Part shown: one piece after another, positions 27,881 to 36,050 of the stretch
Numbering within the stretch: position 1 is the first letter of the stretch
Layout of the letters: each line of letters begins with the position of its first letter
Source of the DNA: Pseudomonas frederiksbergensis
GTDB lineage: Bacteria; Pseudomonadota; Gammaproteobacteria; Pseudomonadales; Pseudomonadaceae
Length of the DNA: 64,000 nt
Assembly (NCBI RefSeq): GCF_001874645.1
Contig: NZ_CP017886.1
Location: forward strand, 4,276,001-4,340,000
Reading direction: 5' to 3'
Translations under genes and position numbers: made by a program
Notes under the pieces: model-generated
Databases searched by the model: none
What the model was told of the DNA's origin: nothing
What the model saw: the letters and a program-made list of their open reading frames with translations, nothing else

Positions 27881-27991
27881 ATGAGCAAAGGCATGGATTC
27901 GAAGAAAGCGGCGAAAAAGAAACCGACCAAGACTGCCGTTGAAAAACGCGCTGACAAGAAGGCCAAAAAGGTCGATGTGTTCGGGCACTGA
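27881..27991 (+). CDS. Small lysine-rich protein (36 aa)
   Basis: Very small basic protein MSKGMDSKKAAKKKPTKTAV followed by EKRADKKAKKVDVFGH. Almost half the residues are Lys or Arg, with no hydrophobic segment. GTGGAG stands 10 nt before the ATG. It could bind nucleic acid or ribosome, but this is only composition. A GC hairpin follows at 28004. Moderately supported: length is short, but start, stop and hairpin are well placed. Confidence 0.6.
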   Translation: MSKGMDSKKAAKKKPTKTAVEKRADKKAKKVDVFGH

Positions 27992-28003
27992 GCCCGCTTT
28001 GAC

Positions 28004-28024
28004 GGAGCCCGGCAATCGGGCTCC
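28004..28024 (+). terminator. Hairpin after the small lysine-rich gene
   Basis: GGAGCCCG (28004-28011), GCAAT loop, CGGGCTCC (28017-28024): perfect 8-bp stem without a clear T-run (GCGTTC follows), so termination strength is uncertain. Confidence 0.6.
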
Positions 28025-28137
28025 GCGTTCACTTCTAAATAAATAACCCATCGATCTGCAAGATTTCCCTGCGCCGTTGCACAGAAGGGGATAAGGCCGA
28101 CATTCGTCTGTTGGCTTGTCCTGTTCTGAGCCGAGCC

Positions 28138-29079
28138 ATGTCCTATTACCTTGATCAAAACCAGCGTGAAGAAATCGAAGCCCTGCGCCGAACGTTTGCC
28201 GGTCGCAGCGAATGGCCGACCTGGCTGCTGCTGATTGGCGTCTACGGGGCCTGGTTTGGCGTGCTGCTGGCCAGCGCCTGGCTAGGACTGTGGCTGAGTA
28301 CGCTGCTGCTGATACCGATCGTGGTGCTGTGGATGTCGGTCCAGCATGAGCTGTTGCACGGGCACCCGACGCGCTTTACCTCGTTGAACAAACTCCTCGG
28401 TTACGCACCTTTTGCCGTCTGGTACCCGTACACCTTGTACCGCGACAGCCACCTTTTACATCACCGCGACGAAGACCTGACGTTACCGGGCCGCGATCCG
28501 GAAAGTCGCTACGTGAGCGCGCAGCAGTGGCAGGGCAGTTCAGTGTTTGAGCGCAGCCTGCACTGGCTGAACAAAACCGTACTGGGGCGCTTCGCCGTCG
28601 GTGCGCCGCTGGCCTTGTTGGCGCTGGCCAAAGAACAATTCCAGCGCTTGCGCCAAGGCAATCGCCAGGCCTGGCTGATGTGGCTGACCCACGGTGTGTT
28701 GACCGTGCTGATGCTGGCCTTCATCGCTCGTTACAGTGTGGTTCCCGTCTGGCATTACCTGTTGTTGATCAGCGTGCCGGCATTGTCGGTGGCGATGATC
28801 CGTTCCTACTATGAACATCGCCCACATCCCGAGTCGCAAAAACGTACGGTGCTCAACGAAGCTGCCTGGCCTTGGCGCTGGTTGTTCCTCAACCTGAACC
28901 TGCACCTGGTGCATCACGATCTGCCAGGCTTGCCGTGGTTTTATTTACCGCAGGTCTATCGCGTACGGCGCGAGCAATGGCAGGCGCGCAGTGGCGGGTT
29001 TCTGGTGCGCGGCTATGGTGAGCTGTTGCGTCAACACGGGCTCAGTCCCGTGGACAGTCCGCAGCATCCTTTCAGTTGA
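28138..29079 (+). CDS. Membrane fatty acid desaturase family protein
   Basis: Integral membrane di-iron enzyme of 313 residues. The three histidine clusters are HELLHGHP, HLLHHRDED and NLHLVHHDLPGLPWF, embedded among hydrophobic segments (WPTWLLLIGVYGAWFGVLLA and others). The family introduces double bonds or hydroxyls into acyl chains or related lipids; substrate is not resolved. ATG at 28138 is chosen. The PhnD-like gene starts 9 bp after the stop, so the two may be co-transcribed. Confidence 0.86.
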   Translation: MSYYLDQNQREEIEALRRTFAGRSEWPTWLLLIGVYGAWFGVLLASAWLGLWLSTLLLIPIVVLWMSVQHELLHGHPTRFTSLNKLLGYAPFAVWYPYTLYRDSHLLHHRDEDLTLPGRDPESRYVSAQQWQGSSVFERSLHWLNKTVLGRFAVGAPLALLALAKEQFQRLRQGNRQAWLMWLTHGVLTVLMLAFIARYSVVPVWHYLLLISVPALSVAMIRSYYEHRPHPESQKRTVLNEAAWPWRWLFLNLNLHLVHHDLPGLPWFYLPQVYRVRREQWQARSGGFLVRGYGELLRQHGLSPVDSPQHPFS

Positions 29080-29088
29080 GAACCGCGC

Positions 29089-29880
29089 ATGATTTCAGGT
29101 TTTGCAGAGTTACTGATGTACGTCGCCCCCGAGCCGATACGCCAAGCCAATGAACAGTGGCTGACACGCATCGTCGAGCGGCTCGGCGTCACTCGCTTGA
29201 GTGCTGAAGGCTTGTCGTTGATCGAGCTTTGGCTGGCCCCGCAATTACTGCTCACTCAGACCTGCGGCTATCCACTGATGACGGCACTGCGCGGGCGAGT
29301 GCGGGTGATCGGTCGACCGCGTTATGAGCTGCCGGACAGCAGCAGTGGCAATCATTGCAGCTTGCTGCTGACGCGTGCCGACGATCCACGTCGAACGCTA
29401 CCGGCGCTGCGGGGGTGCCGAGCGGTGATCAATGGCGAGGACTCCAACAGCGGCATGAATCTGCTGCGTCAGCGCATCGCCCCGTTGCAACACAATGGTC
29501 AGTTTTTCTCCTGCGTTGCGGTCAGCGGCAGTCACCGTGAAAGCATGCGCTGGCTGCGTGACGGGCGCGCGGATCTGGCGGCCATCGACAGCGTGACCTT
29601 CGCGTATCTGGCGCGGCATGCGCCGCAGGAAGTCGAAGGTTTACGAGTCATGGCGCGCAGTGCGTTCAGCCCGACCTTGCCGTATATCGGCGTTGCCAGC
29701 CTGACGGATGAGCACGTCGAGCACCTTCGTGGGGTGATGAATCAGACGTTGAATGAACTGCCCGAGGTGGCTGAAATCCTGGGGCTCCACGAGGTTTTGC
29801 CGGCCACTGAAAGCGACTATCAGATCATCCTCAATTACCGGCAAGAGGCCGAAGAACTGGGGTTTGGACGCTTGCGTTGA
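29089..29880 (+). CDS. PhnD-like phosphate/phosphonate-type binding protein without signal peptide
   Basis: 263-residue protein of the periplasmic-binding-protein-like II fold. PhnD-type features: CGYPLMTALRGRVRVIG, LRGCRAVINGEDSNSGMNLLR, GSHRESMRWLRDGRADLAAID with the ligand-site aspartate, and YIGVASLTDEHVEHLR. No N-terminal signal or lipobox is visible, so it may be cytosolic, and no permease or ATPase gene is adjacent. It lies directly behind the desaturase gene. Ligand unknown. Confidence 0.75.
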   Translation: MISGFAELLMYVAPEPIRQANEQWLTRIVERLGVTRLSAEGLSLIELWLAPQLLLTQTCGYPLMTALRGRVRVIGRPRYELPDSSSGNHCSLLLTRADDPRRTLPALRGCRAVINGEDSNSGMNLLRQRIAPLQHNGQFFSCVAVSGSHRESMRWLRDGRADLAAIDSVTFAYLARHAPQEVEGLRVMARSAFSPTLPYIGVASLTDEHVEHLRGVMNQTLNELPEVAEILGLHEVLPATESDYQIILNYRQEAEELGFGRLR

Positions 29881-29908
29881 GGGTTGAAACGAGCGTGGGG
29901 CTATTGGG

Positions 29909-29970
29909 TTATTTATATTTCCAAATAATATATAAAAATAGATTTTAAGTATTATTAAAGAATAAGGCTT
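29909..29970. other. AT-rich segment upstream of the FecI-type sigma gene
   Basis: About 60 bp of mostly A and T (TTATTTATATTTCC, AATAATATATAAAAATAG, TTAAGTATTATTAAAG) within GC-rich surroundings. It suits a curved upstream promoter region or xenogeneic-silencer (MvaT-type) binding site. No convincing Fur box was found in it. Confidence 0.5.
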
Positions 29971-30033
29971 CTTGTTAGGATCGCTGCACCGGACCACCGG
30001 ACATACAGCGCAACCCTATTAATTGGAGCCTCC

Positions 30034-30591
30034 ATGTCCGGCACCGACCTTTCTCACAGCGAATACGTGGGCGGATTGTTTCGCAGTCATTATCAATGGC
30101 TGTGCTTGCGATTGCGTCGCCACCTCGACTCCAGCGCCAGTGCCGAAGACATTGCCGCGCAGACTTTCGAGCAGTTGCTTTGTTCACCGCAGCTGCTGCC
30201 GATCCGTCAGCCTCGCGCGCTGCTTGGCACCATCGCTAAGCGCCTGATTTATCGGTCCTGGCGCCGCCGCGATCTGGAGCACGAGCACCTTGATCAGTTG
30301 CTGCATGAGCAGCCCTGCCCACGTTCGTCACCTGAAGACGTTATCCAGGTGCAGCAAGTGCTCAATGGCCTGGAGCGGTCGTTTGCACGCTTGCCGGGCA
30401 AGGTCAAGGCAACGTTCCTGTTATCCCGGTTCGAAGGCCTGACGTACCCGAAAATTGCCCGTGAACTGGGCATTTCCCAGCGCTCGGTCAGCGTTTATAT
30501 GGCCCGTTCCCAGGCGCTCTGCAGCCTGTGGAGCGACCAATCCTGTCTTCATTCATCGTCCAGAAAATCCAGCTTTCAGAGGTCCGCATGA
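30034..30591 (+). CDS. ECF sigma factor, FecI type
   Basis: RNA polymerase sigma-70 family ECF factor of 185 residues. Region 2 spans about residues 10-80 (HYQWLCLRLRRHLDSSASAE, AEDIAAQTFEQLL and PRALLGTIAKRLIYRSWRRR). Region 4 spans about 105-165 (ARLPGKVKATFLLSRFEGLT, YPKIARELGISQRSVSVYMA). FecI-type factors usually serve ferric-siderophore uptake and are followed by fecR and a TonB receptor gene; neither is present here. Its stop overlaps the ATG of a betaine-type binding protein (ATGA). GGAG precedes the ATG. Confidence 0.88.
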   Translation: MSGTDLSHSEYVGGLFRSHYQWLCLRLRRHLDSSASAEDIAAQTFEQLLCSPQLLPIRQPRALLGTIAKRLIYRSWRRRDLEHEHLDQLLHEQPCPRSSPEDVIQVQQVLNGLERSFARLPGKVKATFLLSRFEGLTYPKIARELGISQRSVSVYMARSQALCSLWSDQSCLHSSSRKSSFQRSA

Positions 30592-31601
30592 GATCATTCA
30601 AACCCCTGCTTGGCAGTTTGCTGCTGGCTGCAAGCCTTAGCGCGACTCCGGCACCCGCCGCAGAAAAAGTCGCGCCGATTCACTTCGGTGACATCGCCTG
30701 GGAAAGCGGTAGCCTGATCACCGAGATCCTGCGGTTGATCGTCGAGAAAGGTTACGGCTATCCGACCGACACCCTGCCAGGCAGCACCGTCAGCCTTGAA
30801 GCCGCGCTGGCCAAGGATGATATTCAGGTCATCGGCGAGGAGTGGGCGGGGCGTAGTCCGGCCTGGATCAAGGCACAGGCCGAGGGCAAAGTGTTCGGTC
30901 TGGGCGATACCGTCAAAGGCGCCACCGAAGGTTGGTGGGTGCCGGAATACGTGATCAAGGGCGACCCCGAACGCGGGATCAAAGCGCTGGCGCCGGAACT
31001 GAAATCGGTAGCCGATCTGGCGCGCTACAAGGACGTGTTCCAGGATCCGGAAGACCCGACTCGCGGACGCTTTCTCAACAGCCCGACCGGCTGGACTTCG
31101 GAGATCGTCAACAGCCAGAAGCTCAAGGCCTATGCGTTGACCGAGAGCTTCGTCAACTTCCGCACCGGCTCGGGTGCGGCGCTGGATGCCGAGGTCAGTT
31201 CGTCGATTCGGCGTGGCAAACCGGTGCTCTTCTATTACTGGTCGCCGACACCGCTGTTGGGGCGTTTCAAATTGGTGAAACTCGACGAACCGGCCTTCGA
31301 TGCCGAGGCCTGGAAAACCCTGGCCGACGCCAACAACCCGCACCCCAAAGGTACGCGCTCGATGCCGGCCAACCTGGCCATCGGCGTATCGGCACCGTTC
31401 AAGGCACACTACCCGGACCTGGTGGCGTTCTTCGAGAACGTCGCTTTACCGATCGATCTGCTGAACCAGACCCTCGGCCAAATGAGCGAAAAACACCAAA
31501 AGCCGCGCGAAGTCGCACAAGCCTTCCTGCGTGAACAACCACAGGTGTGGCAAGGCTGGGTGCCGGCGCAGGTCGCGACGAAAGTCAGTAGCAGTTTGTA
31601 G
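30588..31601 (+). CDS. Glycine betaine/choline-type ABC transporter substrate-binding protein (OpuAC), orphan
   Basis: Periplasmic binding protein of 337 residues with a signal peptide (MRSFKPLLGSLLLAASLSAT, cleavage near APAAE). The OpuAC fold is recognised by IHFGDIAWESGSLITEILRL, the aromatic cage candidates EEWAGRSPAW, EGWWVPEYV and FYYWSPTPLLG. Its ATG overlaps the sigma factor stop by 4 bp, implying translational coupling. No permease or ATPase is adjacent, so it must share a transporter encoded elsewhere or work as a sensor. Betaine-like ligand is inferred from family only. Confidence 0.85.
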   Translation: MRSFKPLLGSLLLAASLSATPAPAAEKVAPIHFGDIAWESGSLITEILRLIVEKGYGYPTDTLPGSTVSLEAALAKDDIQVIGEEWAGRSPAWIKAQAEGKVFGLGDTVKGATEGWWVPEYVIKGDPERGIKALAPELKSVADLARYKDVFQDPEDPTRGRFLNSPTGWTSEIVNSQKLKAYALTESFVNFRTGSGAALDAEVSSSIRRGKPVLFYYWSPTPLLGRFKLVKLDEPAFDAEAWKTLADANNPHPKGTRSMPANLAIGVSAPFKAHYPDLVAFFENVALPIDLLNQTLGQMSEKHQKPREVAQAFLREQPQVWQGWVPAQVATKVSSSL

Positions 31602-31627
31602 GCGCGTCATTCACCGGTGATCAATCT

Positions 31628-31801
31628 TCAGGCGTGCGCCACTTCCGCCGCCAGCGCCTGGCTCACGGCAGGCCGTGAGCCAATCCGCGCCTGAAAACGT
31701 TCCAGTGGTGGCCATTGCTTCAGGTCGATATCAAACAAGGAAGTCCACCGCCGCACGGTGAACAGATAGGCATCAGCGATGCTGAATTGCTCGCCAAGCA
31801 G
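31628..31801 (-). pseudogene. Glutathione S-transferase C-terminal remnant
   Basis: Only the last 57 codons of a GST are present: [19 protein letters not shown] is the conserved C-terminal-domain segment, followed by [20 protein letters not shown] to the natural stop. The N-terminal thioredoxin-like domain is missing; upstream of LLGEQ the frame continues into antisense chemoreceptor sequence. Broken by a deletion at about 31796-31801. Confidence 0.8.
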
Positions 31802-32122
31802 ACTAATCTTCTGGCACTCAACGCCGCTATCGAGGCTGCGCGGGCGGGCGAACATGGACGAGGGTTTGCGGTCGTTGCCGACGAGGTCCGTAGCCTGGCC
31901 GCACGTACCAGCCAGGCAACGGTGGAAATTGTAGACGTGGTGCGCAAGAACCACGATTTGTCCTTGAGCGCAGTTTCGAGCATGCAATCAAGTTTGAGCC
32001 GTACCGGGCTTGGCGTGGAACTGGCAAATGAAGCGGGAGAGGTGATCCTGGAAATTCAGCAGGGTTCACGGCATGTGGTGGACGCCATCAGTCAGTTCAA
32101 CTCAACGTTGCAACTCAATTAA
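31796..32122 (+). pseudogene. Methyl-accepting chemotaxis protein C-terminal remnant
   Basis: Codes for the hairpin tip [38 protein letters not shown] and on to a natural MCP C-terminus, about 108 codons. Sensor, membrane and HAMP parts are absent. The frame happens to be open leftward into antisense GST sequence, giving an open chimeric frame of 135 codons from 31715 that is unlikely to be a functional protein. Confidence 0.8.
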
Positions 32123-32202
32123 AACGCCTTGCAACTAAAAAGGGTTCTCGATCAAGTGCTGATACTTGATCGAAAGCCCTGTTGGCTGTTCTCCCGAGCA
32201 TT

Positions 32203-34113
32203 TTACGAGTGCAGGCGAAGCGGGTTATTCAAGCGACCCACGATGTCGAGCGTGCTGTCGAGCAAGCGCATGCGCAGGAAGGATTTGGCCGGCCAGTCCT
32301 GTTCCAGCAACGCCAGACGCTCGATGGCCCAGCGCTGTGGTTCGACCCGTTCACGCAGGTTGTCAAAGCAGTCACTGACCTGAATAGCCAACTCATTCCA
32401 AAGCGCTTCTTCTGGCATCTTCCAATGGCGGGCACAGAGCAGAACCAGCTCCCCGAGATGGCACATGAAGGTGGTGTGCAAGAGTTTGTCACGTACAAAG
32501 TCCGCATCGTCATACAGCGTCATCTGTGGGTCATGCAGCTGAAGGTCGAGGCCTTGTCGGTGCAAGGTCTGGCGGTGAATCCGGATGTCGCCGAAGTCAC
32601 GCACCATCAGTCGGCTCAACTGTCCCTCGGTACTCATGATCATGAAGCTGTTCTGTTGGTGCGCCTCGAAGGCGACCCCGTAGATCAGGTAGATACCGAG
32701 CAGTCCGGGAACGGCGATCGACAGATAGTCACGGAAAAAACGCAGCAGTTCGGGTCTGCTGTCGCCCCCTTGGGCTAACCTGACCCACTGGCGCAGCAAC
32801 GGTTGTCCGTGTTCATCAAGGGCGAACAGGCTGCCAACGGGCACGGCCATTTCACCTGGCTGCAACACGCTCGACGGGTCGTCCCGGTAAAGCACTGCCA
32901 GGTGCCGGGAGCGTTGGTCATCGGGCGGTTGCGGCGCGTAATGCACGCCGATACGTTCCGGCACGATGTTCAATACGGCACGAACCTGCGGCTCCTGCTT
33001 GAGTATTCGCAGCACTAAACTGCTGACCCTTGGCCCCATGCGCGCCGAACGTGGTGAAAGGGTGCGTTGCACGCTGGTCAGTCGCAGCGCCACCGGCAGT
33101 TTGACCATCGGTGAACAGCGGCCCGCATTGGGCGCCAGGGTGCGAAACGACATGGTGGGCTGACCGTTGAACGCAATGATGGTGGTCACAACCAGCAGGC
33201 GGTCGGCAATCTCGCGAGCAAACGAGCGCGGCAGTTCCTTTGCGGCTTGCCACGGATGGACGGGGAGGGGCAGGTAGTCATCCGGGTCCAGGCCGCTGGC
33301 CCGCAGGCACCCGATCAATTGCTCGGCCGCGAGCGGGAAATGCCCTTGCCACCAGTCGCGGTAATGCTCAGGTTCGCTCAACGATTCAACGTGAGCCCAT
33401 TGCCGATGCAAAGCGCACAGGACGACTGGCACGCAGGCTTCGAATTCCGGTGAAAAAGCAATGACCTCAGTGGGGCTCAAGCCAAGTTTGGTTTTGTAGT
33501 TCGGGTGCCAGGGATGGCCCAGCGTGCCCCACTGTTCAAGCACCGATGTCGGGTTCGGCTGGGAGGAGGTGCCCTTGAGCCAGGTCAGCAGATTATCATC
33601 ATCGGCGAGTTTGAATTGTTCACGCAGTTGCCGGCTCCAGCCGTGGTGAAAGGCCTGACACAAGGTGGCGTTGCAGAAGCTGTCATCCAGCTCTTCGGCC
33701 ACGCGAGCGAGCACTTCGGGCGACGGCAAAGGGTCAAGTTGCGCACTGAGCAGGCTCAGCAACTGTGAAGGAAACAACAGCTTTTGTGCCGGACATTCAG
33801 AGCGATGCAAGGTAATGCTGCCCCGGATGTCCCAGCTGTTCATCCGCGCGGGGATGAGCCCTTCGAAACACAACCGGGCGCCATCGGTTAGCGTGAGCCA
33901 ATGCAATAAACCCTCGGCTCGCAGGGCTTGGGGATTGAGCAGGCCTTCGCGCAGGAGCGCCTGCACCAAGCGCTGAAAGCTTGCGCGGGTGCTGAGCTCG
34001 AGCGTATCGGCCAGATGGCCGAGATGTATCTGGCGAGACTTGAACGCCTCGGTCGCCAGGGCTTCGCTCCAGCGTGAGAGTAACCATTGCTGTTTTTGCG
34101 GGTCCGTGTGCAT
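32203..34113 (-). CDS. IucA/IucC family NRPS-independent siderophore synthetase, orphan
   Basis: ATP-dependent synthetase of 636 residues that would join a carboxylate (citrate or alpha-ketoglutarate type) to an amine or alcohol. NIS motifs: GHPWHPNYKTKLGLSP, YLPLPVHPWQ, PTMSFRTLAPN, KLPVALRLTSVQRTLSP, HQQNSFMI and MVRDFGD; the C-terminal FhuF-like domain ends the protein. The sequence seems full-length and intact. No partner biosynthesis, export or TonB receptor genes are adjacent, although a FecI-type sigma gene lies 1.6 kb away. It may complement a synthetase set elsewhere or be a remnant of a larger cluster. Confidence 0.88.
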   Translation of the reverse strand: MHTDPQKQQWLLSRWSEALATEAFKSRQIHLGHLADTLELSTRASFQRLVQALLREGLLNPQALRAEGLLHWLTLTDGARLCFEGLIPARMNSWDIRGSITLHRSECPAQKLLFPSQLLSLLSAQLDPLPSPEVLARVAEELDDSFCNATLCQAFHHGWSRQLREQFKLADDDNLLTWLKGTSSQPNPTSVLEQWGTLGHPWHPNYKTKLGLSPTEVIAFSPEFEACVPVVLCALHRQWAHVESLSEPEHYRDWWQGHFPLAAEQLIGCLRASGLDPDDYLPLPVHPWQAAKELPRSFAREIADRLLVVTTIIAFNGQPTMSFRTLAPNAGRCSPMVKLPVALRLTSVQRTLSPRSARMGPRVSSLVLRILKQEPQVRAVLNIVPERIGVHYAPQPPDDQRSRHLAVLYRDDPSSVLQPGEMAVPVGSLFALDEHGQPLLRQWVRLAQGGDSRPELLRFFRDYLSIAVPGLLGIYLIYGVAFEAHQQNSFMIMSTEGQLSRLMVRDFGDIRIHRQTLHRQGLDLQLHDPQMTLYDDADFVRDKLLHTTFMCHLGELVLLCARHWKMPEEALWNELAIQVSDCFDNLRERVEPQRWAIERLALLEQDWPAKSFLRMRLLDSTLDIVGRLNNPLRLHS

Positions 34114-34258
34114 GACATACGACTCCTTGGGGCGATTAAAAGCTGCTCCAAAGAGGCTACGACAAGCGCAAAAAAATCGATGGCAAGCATTTCCGGCAAG
34201 TCTGTGAGATGCATCCTATGGTGATGGCGGGAATGTCCGAGGGCGGGGTTCTCAACAC

Positions 34259-35290
34259 CTACGTACTCTCGCGTACCTTCAACTCGAAGCCCATGTCGAC
34301 CACAGGTTTGGCGATCGTATTACCGGCCATCAAGGTCAGCATGTGCTCGGCAGCGCGGCGGCCGATGGCTTCACGCGGGGTGCTGATGCTGCTCAGACGC
34401 GGCACCATGTGCGCCGAAGCGGGCAGATCGTTGAAACCGAGGATGGCGACTTGCTCGGGGATTTTGATCCCGTGGCGCATGGCTTCGAGCAGGGCGCCCT
34501 GGGCCAGGTCGTCGTTGCCGAAGAAGATCGCGTCGACCTGCGGGTGGCTCGCCATCATCTGCAGAAACAGTTCGCCACCCAGACCCACCGATGACGGGCG
34601 CGGAGTCAGTAATTCAAGGTCAGGGTCGTACAGGCCCGCGTGCTGCAATGCACGCCGGAAGCCTTCGCCACGCAACAAGGTGCGTTGGTCGAGTTGTGCG
34701 CCGATGTAGGCCAGCTGCCGACGGCCGCGTGAGATCAAGTGTTGTGCGGCGGTTTCGCCAGCATTCAATTGCGAGAACCCGACGCAGTTCAGGCCGGCGC
34801 CCGGGTCCAGGTCCATCATGTAGACGCAGGGGATGTTGCTGGTCTCGATCATCCGGCGGGCACTTTCGGTCCGATCAAAACCCGTCAGCAACAGACCGCG
34901 AGGTTGATAGGCCATGTAGTTGCGCAGCAGGTTTTCTTCTTCATCGCGGGAGTAGTGATAGTTGCCGATCAGCACTTCGAAGCCTTTGGGGCGCAGCACC
35001 TGATGAATGGCTTCAAGGGTTTCGATGAACAGCAGGTTCGACAGCGATGGCACCAATACCACCACCGAATGGCTCTGGGCCGAGGCCAGTGCGCGGGCAG
35101 CAGGGTTGACCACGTAGTTCAGTTCGAGCGCGGCCTGCTGGACCTTTTCCACCAGTTCGGTGGCGACGGTGCTGATACCGCGCAACGCTCTGGACGCGGT
35201 GATCGGACTGACGCCTGCCAGACGGGCGACTTCGTTGAGGGTAGGGCGGCCAGTGGTGCGGGTATTTTTATCGTTTTTAGTGGAGGTCAT
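34259..35290 (-). CDS. gntR: LacI-family gluconate regulator GntR
   Basis: Repressor of gluconate uptake and phosphorylation. 343 residues with ATG at 35290; an in-frame TTG at 35305 would add five residues. N-terminal LacI helix-turn-helix PTLNEVARLAGVSPITASRA (about residues 17-36) and hinge helix NPAARALASAQS, then a periplasmic-binding-like effector domain (about 70-335). In pseudomonads GntR binds gluconate or 6-phosphogluconate. Three copies of TAGCGCTGTC around gntR, gntK and gntT are probable operators. Confidence 0.94.
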   Translation of the reverse strand: MTSTKNDKNTRTTGRPTLNEVARLAGVSPITASRALRGISTVATELVEKVQQAALELNYVVNPAARALASAQSHSVVVLVPSLSNLLFIETLEAIHQVLRPKGFEVLIGNYHYSRDEEENLLRNYMAYQPRGLLLTGFDRTESARRMIETSNIPCVYMMDLDPGAGLNCVGFSQLNAGETAAQHLISRGRRQLAYIGAQLDQRTLLRGEGFRRALQHAGLYDPDLELLTPRPSSVGLGGELFLQMMASHPQVDAIFFGNDDLAQGALLEAMRHGIKIPEQVAILGFNDLPASAHMVPRLSSISTPREAIGRRAAEHMLTLMAGNTIAKPVVDMGFELKVREST

Positions 35291-35319
35291 CGGGCGGCTT
35301 GCCAAACAAAATTCAAGGC

Positions 35320-35337
35320 ACTAAGGTAGCGCTGTCT
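35320..35337. promoter_or_regulatory. GntR operator copy 1 (gntR upstream)
   Basis: ACTAAGGTAGCGCTGTCT, 30 bp upstream of the gntR ATG, matching the AC-N-AAG-N-TAGCGCT form I recall for the P. aeruginosa GntR operator. Implies autoregulation. Confidence 0.7.
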
Positions 35338-35470
35338 CAATGCGGCTGCAAATGCTTGAGCAGGGTTTGCCTGATCCCTGCTTTTTGGCGTTGGGAAAGA
35401 ACGTGCTGCAACCCATAAAAATGACAAGAAGGCGTCGGCAATGCCTGCTTTTGCACTAGCGTTTCACGTA

Positions 35471-35488
35471 GCAAAGGTAGCGCTGTCT
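35471..35488. promoter_or_regulatory. GntR operator copy 2 (gntK upstream)
   Basis: GCAAAGGTAGCGCTGTCT, 17 bp before the gntK ATG, sharing AAGGTAGCGCTGTCT with copy 1. Confidence 0.72.
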
Positions 35489-35505
35489 GCGCGCTGAGGT
35501 GTTAC

Positions 35506-36039
35506 ATGAGTCAACCCATCACCGCCCTGGTCATCATGGGCGTGGCCGGCTGCGGCAAGTCCAGCGTCAGCGAGGCCCTGTGCCTGCTCAGCGGCGCGAC
35601 CGGCATTGAAGGCGATACCTTTCACCCTGCCGCCAATATCGAAAAGATGAGCGCGGGCATTCCCCTGAACGACGACGACCGTGCCGGCTGGCTCGACAGC
35701 CTGTGCGACGAGTTGCGTCGCGTCGATGCCACTGGCCAGCGCCCGGTGCTGACCTGCTCGGCGCTCAAGCACAGTTACCGCGAACGCTTGCGCAGCGCCT
35801 TGCCAGGCCTGGGTTTTGTGTTTCTTGAGTTGACCCCTGAAGTCGCCGCCGATCGTGTGGCCCATCGTCCGGGGCATTTCATGCCGTCGACCTTGATCGC
35901 CAGCCAGTTCGCCACCCTTGAATCCCCCGTTGGCGAGTCCTTGACCCTGGCCCTCGATGCCTCGAACCACAGTGTCGATGAGCTCGCCCGGCAGGCCCAT
36001 GCATGGTGGCTCAACCATGGTTTGAAACTCGCCAGCTGA
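35506..36039 (+). CDS. gntK: Gluconokinase
   Basis: Phosphorylates gluconate to 6-phosphogluconate, which enters the Entner-Doudoroff route through Edd encoded at the left edge of the window. 177 residues, with P-loop MGVAGCGKSSV (about residues 10-20), GDTFHPAANIEKMSAGIPLN with the catalytic Asp, DDDRAGWLD, and VLTCSALKHSYRERLR (lid region). Divergent from gntR with two operator copies between; also known as gnuK. Confidence 0.94.
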   Translation: MSQPITALVIMGVAGCGKSSVSEALCLLSGATGIEGDTFHPAANIEKMSAGIPLNDDDRAGWLDSLCDELRRVDATGQRPVLTCSALKHSYRERLRSALPGLGFVFLELTPEVAADRVAHRPGHFMPSTLIASQFATLESPVGESLTLALDASNHSVDELARQAHAWWLNHGLKLAS

Positions 36040-36050
36040 GTTTTGCTTCA

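Noticed and set aside
29909..29970. Fur box in the AT-rich leader of the sigma gene
   Set aside because: No 19-bp stretch matched GATAATGATAATCATTATC well enough; AT content alone is not evidence.
31715..32122. 135-codon chimeric frame as a functional protein
   Set aside because: Its N-terminal third is antisense GST sequence and the rest is an MCP tip without membrane or sensor parts; treated as two remnants.
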